The notes under the pieces: model-generated
The model's database searches: none
What the model saw: only the letters and a program-made list of their open reading frames with translations
What the model was told of the DNA's origin: nothing
Position numbers and translations under genes: made by a program
IMG/VR virus record: IMGVR_UViG_3300033146_001798
Span: 1 to 44,609 of that record
Reading direction: 5' to 3' (one strand)
Origin: a virus
DNA: 44,609 nt
Shown here: piece after piece, positions 16,544 to 23,106 of the stretch
How positions within the stretch are numbered: the first letter of the stretch is position 1
Layout: the number at the start of each line of letters is the position of its first letter

Positions 16544-16843
16544 TTATAAACCTAATGATTTGGCTTTTGTTTTATCCCAAACAACTTTCAATTTACCAGA
16601 AGAACCTTTTTTAACACTTGTCCAAGGTGAATTATCACCAAAAACATTCCACCAACTTTTTCTTCTCAATTCGTCCATTTTTTCATATAATTTTCTCATT
16701 TTTGGTGATGCCGAACCATAATATACACCAAACATCGCATTTGTTAATTCAACCATAAATTCAGCATCATCTTGACTTGGATATTTAACACCCTCTTCTA
16801 AACTTTCATTACCATTTTCATTCATCATTTCTTTAAATTTCAT
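16544..16843 (-). CDS. Tagged putative internal protein, 99 aa
   Basis: Starts MKFKEMMNENGNESLEEGVK; LEE at 15-17 fits the protease rule. The cargo contains DAEFMVELTNAMFGVYYGSA and RKSWWNVFGDNSPWTSVKKG, rich in tryptophan, with a basic C-terminus. No family is recognised. A ribosome binding site AAAGGAGAATTAAA supports the start. Confidence 0.72.
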   Translation of the reverse strand: MKFKEMMNENGNESLEEGVKYPSQDDAEFMVELTNAMFGVYYGSASPKMRKLYEKMDELRRKSWWNVFGDNSPWTSVKKGSSGKLKVVWDKTKAKSLGL

Positions 16844-16857
16844 TTTAATTCTCCTTT

Positions 16858-17280
16858 TTATTTTTCAATCTCTTTTTTTAAAAAATCTAACATTTTTTGG
16901 TCTAAACTCCAATGTCTGTTTTTATCCTGTAATTCATCATATCTACCATAAAATAAATTACTTAATTTATACATATGTTCACTGATAATTTCTGATAAAT
17001 AATATAAATCTTTACCATTCTGAATATGTTTTGGGTAATTTTTTTCAACATATTGTTTGATTTCTAATTCTATTTCATCATTTAGATAATCATCGATACC
17101 AAATTTTATTCCAAACTTTTTATTTATTTCTTTAACATATTTAGCTTCAGTTTTAAATATTTCTTTTTTTAATTTAATATAATCTGGTAATAACTTAATC
17201 AATTTTTTTCTAATACCATCACCTTTTTCTTCATTTAAAATGTTTTCCATTAATTCTTTAAAAACTATTTTATTTTCCAT
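16858..17280 (-). CDS. Tagged putative internal protein, 140 aa
   Basis: The frame is open further upstream, but the tag argues for the start at 17280: MENKIVFKELMENILNEEKG, with LNE ending at residue 17. The cargo is an alpha-helical, lysine/glutamate-rich chain (KKLIKLLPDYIKLKKEIFKT, KQYVEKNYPKHIQNGKDLYY). No family is recognised. It begins 4 bases from the end of the tagged gene at 17285. Confidence 0.72.
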   Translation of the reverse strand: MENKIVFKELMENILNEEKGDGIRKKLIKLLPDYIKLKKEIFKTEAKYVKEINKKFGIKFGIDDYLNDEIELEIKQYVEKNYPKHIQNGKDLYYLSEIISEHMYKLSNLFYGRYDELQDKNRHWSLDQKMLDFLKKEIEK

Positions 17281-17284
17281 TTTA

Positions 17285-17584
17285 TTACTTCTTAAATAAT
17301 TTTTTAAACTTATCAATGTCTTGCCTATATTCACTCGATATCTTACTAAAATCATCAAGTGATTTTTCTAAAAAAGCAACTACTAAAATATTAGCTAATC
17401 TATACAAACCTTGTTTATCATATCCTTCAAAATCGATATTTGTTTTATTTTTACTTAACATATAACTTACGGTTTGTGTAGCTTCAGCAGATAAGTCTTT
17501 TAAAACACTTTTTACTTCTTTTAATCGTTTTTCCTCTGGACTTTCATTTATTAATTCTTCATTCATCATTTCTTTAAATTTCAT
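17285..17584 (-). CDS. Tagged putative internal protein, 99 aa
   Basis: Start chosen at 17584, where GGAGAAAATAAA precedes MKFKEMMNEELINESPEEKR; INE at 12-14 fits (L/I)xE. The open frame extends upstream into the neighbouring gene, which is chance. The cargo is a four-helix-like chain (SVLKDLSAEATQTVSYMLSK, GLYRLANILVVAFLEKSLDD). No family is recognised. Confidence 0.72.
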   Translation of the reverse strand: MKFKEMMNEELINESPEEKRLKEVKSVLKDLSAEATQTVSYMLSKNKTNIDFEGYDKQGLYRLANILVVAFLEKSLDDFSKISSEYRQDIDKFKKLFKK

Positions 17585-17597
17585 TTTATTTTCTCCT

Positions 17598-17888
17598 TTA
17601 TAATTTAATTCCAAATATGCAATCAGAAAAACTTGAATATCTAATGAAAGAAAGTTTAACAGTTTCATTCATCTCTAATTGATTTTTAAATATTTTTTTA
17701 TTCGACCTGACAGTTACCAACTCATTGTTAGTTATTTTGTACTTTTTTTTTATCTTATTAATCCAATCTCTAATTTTTGTTTCCCATTTTTCAAATCCAC
17801 CATCATTATAATTAGATTTTACTAATATACCCTCTTTACCAGAACTTGCCTCATTTAATACTTCATTCATCATTTCTTTAAATTTCAT
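17598..17888 (-). CDS. Tagged putative internal protein, 96 aa
   Basis: Starts MKFKEMMNEVLNEASSGKEG, a near-consensus tag with LNE at 11-13. The cargo contains FEKWETKIRDWINKIKKKYK and a beta-like C-terminus ending CIFGIKL. No family is recognised. A late-promoter variant TATAACTA lies upstream, making this the first gene of the tagged run that reads down to 11841. Confidence 0.72.
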   Translation of the reverse strand: MKFKEMMNEVLNEASSGKEGILVKSNYNDGGFEKWETKIRDWINKIKKKYKITNNELVTVRSNKKIFKNQLEMNETVKLSFIRYSSFSDCIFGIKL

Positions 17889-17909
17889 TATACACCCCTT
17901 TTCATAATA

Positions 17910-17917
17910 TAGTTATA
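17910..17917 (-). promoter_or_regulatory. Late-promoter variant
   Basis: TATAACTA on the minus strand in the same AACTTTTATAACTATATTATG frame as the consensus late promoters, upstream of the tagged gene at 17888. Confidence 0.5.
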
Positions 17918-17927
17918 AAAGTTTTTT

Positions 17928-18566
17928 TTACTCTTCAAAATATTTTTTTAAACTTTTTCTAACTTTATCATTTCTTAATTCATTTTCTTTGACTATTTTA
18001 TCCAATTCATCAAAATTTAACTCAAATGAATTATTCTGTCCTACTATTTCATTATATGGTTTAAAAAATGCGTTACCTTCTTTATCTTTACCAATAATAC
18101 ATTCCTCATCAACATATTTATTTATTTTTCTATCTATTTTTTCTTTATTTAATTGTTCTTTATTCCAGTATTGTTTATAAGAGTTTTCCATATAAGTACT
18201 AATATAATTAAAAGCACTGTGTTTTGGGTTATAATTATGCATATATTTTAAACAATATTCAATACCTAACATCATTGCATCATCTTTAATTGGGGAATAT
18301 CTAACATTAGCCCTGCTAAAATAATTTTTACCAATAAGTAATATTAACTCACCAAGCCTATCTGATACTTGTGGAAACTTATGTTGTTTATCTATTTTTT
18401 CTTTTTCTTTGATATAATTGGCAGTATCTACTTCATATTTTTTCTTTAATAGATTAATTTGTTTATTTATTTTAACATCTATTTTTTCTTTTTCGTGACA
18501 ATAACAAATCAATTCCTGTTTCAGTTCTTCAGCATCAATGTAGTTTCCATTATTTTTCCATTTCAT
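17928..18566 (-). CDS. 55: Late-transcription sigma factor, gp55-like
   Basis: A 212-residue protein (T4 gp55 has 185). The region FPQVSDRLGELILLIGKNYF, then KDDAMMLGIEYCLKYMHNYN and SAFNYISTYMENSYKQYW, follows the T4 gp55 pattern for sigma region 2: a helix, an aromatic segment, and helix-turn with N-Y-x-x. The N-terminal part is a lysine/glutamate coiled stretch not found in T4. The family binds host RNA polymerase and reads TATAAATA late promoters with the sliding clamp. At least nine such elements occur in this window, including one upstream of this gene itself (18604-18597), so late expression may reinforce itself. Confidence 0.85.
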   Translation of the reverse strand: MKWKNNGNYIDAEELKQELICYCHEKEKIDVKINKQINLLKKKYEVDTANYIKEKEKIDKQHKFPQVSDRLGELILLIGKNYFSRANVRYSPIKDDAMMLGIEYCLKYMHNYNPKHSAFNYISTYMENSYKQYWNKEQLNKEKIDRKINKYVDEECIIGKDKEGNAFFKPYNEIVGQNNSFELNFDELDKIVKENELRNDKVRKSLKKYFEE

Positions 18567-18596
18567 CTATAAACTTCTCCTAGTTTTCTCATAATA

Positions 18597-18604
18597 TATT
18601 TATA
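18597..18604 (-). promoter_or_regulatory. T4-type late promoter for gp55
   Basis: TATAAATA on the minus strand, in the context AGTTTTATAAATATATTATG, about 30 bases before the gp55 start. Confidence 0.7.
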
Positions 18605-18625
18605 AAACTTTTAAAAAATATTGAT

Positions 18626-21600
18626 TTATACCGATTTTATCAGTTTATTTATATCAATTCCTTCAATATCTAATAAATTTATCCCCTCGAATTTAAGTTT
18701 TGTATAATTGTGTGTGATATTGCTTTTTTTCTGTGAAAGTATTTTATTTCTTAATATATATAAAGCCTTATACTTTTTTTTTAACCAACACATTCGTTTT
18801 TGAATAAATGTACTTATTGTATAGTTAAACTTATATTTGAGACTTTCAATATCATTATAGAATTGTTTTATTTTATGTTTGATAGTTCTATATATATCAT
18901 TGAACCAATCTAAAGATAAATTCTTATCTTCAAGCTTGTCTTGAAGATTGTCTTCGGTAGAAGACAATAATGTCATTTTCTTAATAAATTCCCATTCAGT
19001 ATAATGTATCTCTTGATTTTGTTTACTTGCATATAATGAAGTATAAGTTAAAACATTTGGTGTTACATAGTTAAGTTCATGTAGATATTGTAATAAATTA
19101 TCTGATATAATCAAGTAAATATTCTTAACATTTTTATGTTTTCTATAACCTGCTAATCTACCTAATGCTTGTTGTGTTTTGTCTATAATAACATCTTTTT
19201 TAGCCATTTCAGTTAATTCATCCGAATTTAATCTATTATGTATATATTGATGTCTTTCTGTTGAAGTAAACACTCTATTTTCTTCATTTTCAATATCTTT
19301 TATTTCATTTTCACACATTGGTACATATATTGCTTTTTGACTATCAATTTCATTTGGGTGTGGATTAGTAATAACAATAGCAATATTTTCTTTTTGGTTT
19401 AGTTTATTAAAAGTTTGCACAAACTTATTACTACCTTTATTATTTTTTAAATTCCATTTCTGACCAACACCATTCATTATAATGTTTTCTTTCTTCACAT
19501 CCAATTCTTTCATTATATTTTCAATTACAAAGAAACCTTTTTGTTTTCCTTTTAATACTTGCCCATTTTTAGATTGAGAATTCAATGATTGTACTCCTAT
19601 TATTTTTATATTATCTGTTAATATTCTATGTGATATATCAAAATAATTATTTTCATAACTTTTATTGTAACTAGCTATCATTTTTATTGGGGCAGTTTCT
19701 GTAGTATAGGCAATAATATTTAAAAAAGGAACTTCCCACCATTTATTAAAAAATTCTTTTTTTGTTAATACATTTACATTATTGGTATAAGATTCTAAAG
19801 TATAAGTGTCTGGTGTATTATTTACAGCATCATTAATTAATGTAATAAATGATTTGCTATTTGAACTTGTTACTACTTTATATGAATTAAATAAATCTGG
19901 TATGATTTCGTCCATATGTGCAATAATAGGAGATACACCATCGTGTAATTCACTTATTAAACTTACCATTGTAGCAAATTTATGATGTGTTGTAAGTATT
20001 ATTTTATCTTTTTTAATTATGTTTGAAATTTGATTATTATAAAAGATTAATATTGCTTCTTTTTCATTATCATTTAAATCTTTGTTTTTATCTAAAAATT
20101 GTTTAAGACCACTGTTAGATGTTATTATGTCAGCCTTTTCATCATCTGATAAATCTTTATTTTTTATAACTTCTTTATTAGATATTATTTTTTTATTTTC
20201 TTTTGTCCATTTAGAAGAGTATTTTTTTAATAACTTTTTATTATGTGTACTTTTTACTTGAGTGAATTCTAAATGGTTTTTTGAAATATTATTTATGTGT
20301 TCTTTATCATTTTCATTCCATTCAACTATTTCTTCAATATAACTTTTATTATATTGATAAGCTATTTTATTTATTAGTTTCATTAAATCTTTAGAATTTA
20401 AACCTCTATTTTCTGCAATAACATTTGCTATTATATCCATATTACTAAATAATATAATATGTTCTTTTCTTTGTGTATTTAGTATCTGATTAACTTCTTC
20501 TTGTCTTTTTTTATCAGGTGATAAAAAGAAATCACCTTTTTTAATAATCCTTAAGGCACCATACGATTTTCCTGTACCTTCATTATCACGAAACATGTAT
20601 AATTTAGATTTTTCTGGCTCAGCATAAATTTCATTTGTTATTTCAGTTAATAATTCATCAATTTCAGGTACTTTATCATAACAATCTACAGTTTCATTAA
20701 AATTTTGTAAACTATAAGTTAAATTATACTTTTTACCATTATTATCATGTATGGTAGTATCATCATATAGACAATAAACACCTGGATTTTTATCTTTTTT
20801 ATTTCTATAAAATGAAAAAGAACTATTTGAAGGATTTAAATTTTCAGATATTAATTGAGGAAATCTATTATTTACGTGTTTTAAAAAATTAGTAATAGCC
20901 TCTTCATTAATATTAATATTATTATATTCAGATTCAGATTTTTCTTTTATTTTTTTTTTTTTTTTAGTATATTCAAATTCTCTATTATCTATGTTTGATA
21001 TTAATTTTTTTATTTTCTTTTTTGATAATTCACCTTTAGTATTAATTATTATATCATCAATTTTTAAATTCGGTGTCGGACCGAAAAATCTAGCTAAATC
21101 TTTTGCTTTAATATCAGATTGTAATATTTCACTAAAATAATTTGTCAACATTTTATGTATGTTTTTATCTGTTATTATTTGGTCAGTTTTTATATATATA
21201 TGAAATCTATCACAAGTAATACCTTTTTTATCAATTTGATGTGATTTTGATGGAATTATATAATAAGAAACTTCTTCTTTTTTTAATATTTCTATAGCTT
21301 CTTTAATACTTTTTCCATTATCAATGTCAATCATTATTCCAGAAGCCATTTTCCATTTTGTATTTAATCTTCTACCTTGTTTAAATATATTTAAAGAATG
21401 TGTTTGATTTTTAAACATTGGATATAATAATTTTTTTAATTCAGTTTTTGTTGCTTTTGAGTTAAAGCCTTCTAAATTATTAAAAAATTTAAACTTATAA
21501 TCACCATCATTTGTTGTAGAGAAAATAGTTGTTAAATTCTTCTTGTTGGTTTTAGCTTTCATTTTATCAAAAGTTGTTTTTTTCTTTTCTGATGTTTCAT

Positions 21601-21670
21601 TATAATCTAACTTATGATAAAAAGTTGGAATCACTTTTTGATTATGTTTTCTTTGTGCTTTACTATTCAT
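18626..21670 (-). CDS. Primase-helicase fusion (AEP-like primase and P-loop helicase)
   Basis: Start chosen at 21670, where TTGGAGAATAATA precedes MNSKAQRKHNQ; an upstream Met lacks a binding site. The N-terminal third holds an archaeo-eukaryotic primase-like core: GIMIDIDNGKSIKEAI, then SYYIIPSKSHQID, CDRFHIYIKT and DLARFFGPTPN. The second half has P-loop FRDNEGTGKSYGALRI, a Walker B-like IIAHMDEIIPD after ITTHHKFATM, and QALGRLAGYRKHKN as a motif VI-like segment. T4 uses separate gp41 and gp61; fusion here would be a different arrangement. Function by family: primer synthesis and unwinding at the fork. The last 150 residues are helical and of unknown role. Two tandem hairpins lie near its 3' end. 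Confidence 0.75.
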   Translation of the reverse strand: MNSKAQRKHNQKVIPTFYHKLDYNETSEKKKTTFDKMKAKTNKKNLTTIFSTTNDGDYKFKFFNNLEGFNSKATKTELKKLLYPMFKNQTHSLNIFKQGRRLNTKWKMASGIMIDIDNGKSIKEAIEILKKEEVSYYIIPSKSHQIDKKGITCDRFHIYIKTDQIITDKNIHKMLTNYFSEILQSDIKAKDLARFFGPTPNLKIDDIIINTKGELSKKKIKKLISNIDNREFEYTKKKKKIKEKSESEYNNININEEAITNFLKHVNNRFPQLISENLNPSNSSFSFYRNKKDKNPGVYCLYDDTTIHDNNGKKYNLTYSLQNFNETVDCYDKVPEIDELLTEITNEIYAEPEKSKLYMFRDNEGTGKSYGALRIIKKGDFFLSPDKKRQEEVNQILNTQRKEHIILFSNMDIIANVIAENRGLNSKDLMKLINKIAYQYNKSYIEEIVEWNENDKEHINNISKNHLEFTQVKSTHNKKLLKKYSSKWTKENKKIISNKEVIKNKDLSDDEKADIITSNSGLKQFLDKNKDLNDNEKEAILIFYNNQISNIIKKDKIILTTHHKFATMVSLISELHDGVSPIIAHMDEIIPDLFNSYKVVTSSNSKSFITLINDAVNNTPDTYTLESYTNNVNVLTKKEFFNKWWEVPFLNIIAYTTETAPIKMIASYNKSYENNYFDISHRILTDNIKIIGVQSLNSQSKNGQVLKGKQKGFFVIENIMKELDVKKENIIMNGVGQKWNLKNNKGSNKFVQTFNKLNQKENIAIVITNPHPNEIDSQKAIYVPMCENEIKDIENEENRVFTSTERHQYIHNRLNSDELTEMAKKDVIIDKTQQALGRLAGYRKHKNVKNIYLIISDNLLQYLHELNYVTPNVLTYTSLYASKQNQEIHYTEWEFIKKMTLLSSTEDNLQDKLEDKNLSLDWFNDIYRTIKHKIKQFYNDIESLKYKFNYTISTFIQKRMCWLKKKYKALYILRNKILSQKKSNITHNYTKLKFEGINLLDIEGIDINKLIKSV
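18926..18968. repeat. Two adjacent perfect hairpins inside the primase-helicase gene
   Basis: ATCTTCAAG (18926-18934) pairs with CTTGAAGAT (18940-18948). ATTGTCTTC (18947-18955) pairs across a four-base loop with GAAGACAAT (18960-18968). They overlap by two bases. Neither is followed by a T tract. Confidence 0.6.
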
Positions 21671-22439
21671 TATTATTCTCCAATAATTCTTTTTCATTTT
21701 CTTCTACATGTTTTTTATAATGTTCTTTTTTATTAATGATTTTAGTGGAATTTATTAAAATATTTTTGTTTTTAATAATATTATCTAATAAATTCCATCT
21801 TGGATATTCTTTTTTAAATTCTTTTCCTAACCAACTGTACATTGTTTTTATTACTGGTTTGTTATTTTTTAATGCTAAATAAAAATATTCCTTATAAAGG
21901 TGTTGATATTTATCTGCATGTTGGTCAAATGTTATATCTGAGTAATTAATTATTTTAATTAATTTATTTTTTATATTTTTATTTTTTAAATTTTCAGGTA
22001 TATATATCAAATTTAATTTTACAATATTTATTTTTATCTGGTTATAAATATTATCTACTTGGTTCATAAAAGATTTTATAGCATTATCTTCTATTTTTGT
22101 TTTTAATAATTTATTTATTTTTTCTTCGTTTTGTAATAATAATCCATAATATAAAAATAACATATCTATTTGTTTTTTAATTATAGTTTCATAATCAAAT
22201 AAAATTCTATTTATTTCTTTTTTAAGAATTATTTGATTATTATTATTTAATTTAGACGTAAAAGTGTTTAAATTATTAATTGTTTTGAAAATTAAAGTCT
22301 TTAAATATAACACTTCTTTCATTTTTAAATGATATGATTTAAATTTATCATCTTTAAACTCTTCAGTATCCATTAATATTTGATATTCTGGATAATCCTC
22401 AATATTAATAATATCACAAATTGTTAATTCTTTTTCCAT
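21663..22439 (-). CDS. Helical hypothetical protein, 258 aa, under structured leader control
   Basis: Starts MEKELTICDIINIEDYPEYQ. The chain is almost wholly helical and rich in Asn, Lys and Ile, with heptad-like stretches (LNTFTSKLNNNNQIILKKEI, MNQVDNIYNQIKINIVKLNL). The C-terminus has IKTMYSWLGKEFKKEYPRWN, a conserved-looking aromatic motif. No family is recognised. It overlaps the primase-helicase start by 8 bases, so both are probably translated from one mRNA and may work together at the fork. Its 5' leader (22442-22530) can form a pseudoknot with its ribosome binding site, and a perfect sigma70 promoter lies just before. Confidence 0.7.
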   Translation of the reverse strand: MEKELTICDIINIEDYPEYQILMDTEEFKDDKFKSYHLKMKEVLYLKTLIFKTINNLNTFTSKLNNNNQIILKKEINRILFDYETIIKKQIDMLFLYYGLLLQNEEKINKLLKTKIEDNAIKSFMNQVDNIYNQIKINIVKLNLIYIPENLKNKNIKNKLIKIINYSDITFDQHADKYQHLYKEYFYLALKNNKPVIKTMYSWLGKEFKKEYPRWNLLDNIIKNKNILINSTKIINKKEHYKKHVEENEKELLENNNE

Positions 22440-22441
22440 AT

Positions 22442-22530
22442 TAGGTCTCCTTATGGTTTAAAATTAACTAATCATCGGGAGACCAATCCTGCCATTGAAG
22501 GCACGAGTAATTAGTTAATTCCAAAACCAT
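22442..22530 (-). ncRNA. Pseudoknot-like 5' leader (riboswitch-like), sequestering the SD
   Basis: Read on the minus strand from the predicted start near 22530. P1: AUGGUUU (22530-22524) pairs with AAACCAU (22459-22453). P2: AAUUAACUAAU (22520-22510) pairs with AUUAGUUAAUU (22472-22462), eleven perfect pairs. P3: UGCC (22503-22500) pairs with GGCA (22493-22490) over a six-base loop. In the large loop, GGUCUCC (22484-22478) is a perfect seven-base complement of GGAGACC (22450-22444), the ribosome binding site of the gene at 22439. That forms an H-type pseudoknot that would block translation. I could not match it to a known riboswitch class. The ligand or protein is unknown. Confidence 0.7.
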
Positions 22531-22535
22531 ATATA

Positions 22536-22564
22536 ATTATAGTATTAAAACTTTATTTTGTCAA
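22536..22564 (-). promoter_or_regulatory. Perfect sigma70 promoter TTGACA-N17-TATAAT
   Basis: TTGACA (22564-22559), 17-base spacer, TATAAT (22541-22536) on the minus strand. Transcription should start about 7 bases downstream, at the first base of the P1 stem. The -35 overlaps the stop of the upstream gene. It drives the 258-residue gene and primase-helicase. Confidence 0.85.
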
Positions 22565-22878
22565 CTATTATTTTTATTTTTTTCTTTTACTGTTAATTTA
22601 CCATTTCTCATCATTATAGCAAATACCACATAATTTAATAAATCCATTAAAGTATCAGTTAATGACTCATCTTCTAAAATATTAATGTCAATACTTTTAT
22701 CCATATTATGTATTGTTAAATTCTTTAATCTCGCCATCTTATCGTTCATTCTCACGATGATGCCCATTAATTTTGTTTCTTCAAGATTACTACTTCCGTA
22801 CGAAATGTTTTTCTTTATTGCTGTCTCTTTACATATATCAATTATTTTTTGATATTCCACCATATCCAATTTAGCCAT
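22561..22878 (-). CDS. Nucleotide modification associated protein (DUF1599/Nmad1-like)
   Basis: A 105-residue protein starting MAKLDMVEYQKIIDICKE. KKNISYGSSNLEETKLMGII then VRMNDKMARLKNL and DESLTDTLMDLLNYVVFAIM match the pattern of the DUF1599/nucleotide-modification-associated family, which is found in phages with unusual bases or in modification clusters. No catalytic role is established for the family. It sits beside a cytosine-5 methyltransferase, a MazG-like enzyme and a radical-SAM protein, which supports a role in base modification. Confidence 0.75.
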   Translation of the reverse strand: MAKLDMVEYQKIIDICKETAIKKNISYGSSNLEETKLMGIIVRMNDKMARLKNLTIHNMDKSIDINILEDESLTDTLMDLLNYVVFAIMMRNGKLTVKEKNKNNS

Positions 22879-23092
22879 TTATTTTCTCCTTTTTATTTTT
22901 TAATAAGTTATTAAACCAATCAATATCACCTTTAGACATAGTCAAATCCTTTAAATTATCGCCATAGAATGACTTTGTCCAATTTTTAGTATTAACACAC
23001 ATATCCCTACTAAATGTGTCCAGATAACCAATATTTTCAATATTAATAATATAAATATCATTGTTTATTTGTTTTACTTTTTCTACTATCAT
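22871..23092 (-). CDS. Hypothetical protein, 73 aa
   Basis: Starts MIVEKVKQINNDIYIINIEN after an AAGGAGAATC site and overlaps the next gene by 8 bases. It contains SRDMCVNTKNWTKSFYGDNL and ends in a lysine-rich tail. It may be a small partner of the Nmad1-like protein; no family is recognised. Confidence 0.6.
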   Translation of the reverse strand: MIVEKVKQINNDIYIINIENIGYLDTFSRDMCVNTKNWTKSFYGDNLKDLTMSKGDIDWFNNLLKNKKEKING

Positions 23093-23106
23093 GATTCTCC
23101 TTATTT

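Noticed and set aside
22442-22530. tRNA gene
   Set aside because: Length is near that of a tRNA, but there is no GTTCRA arm, no clover-leaf and no acceptor end; the pairing is nested stems plus an SD match.
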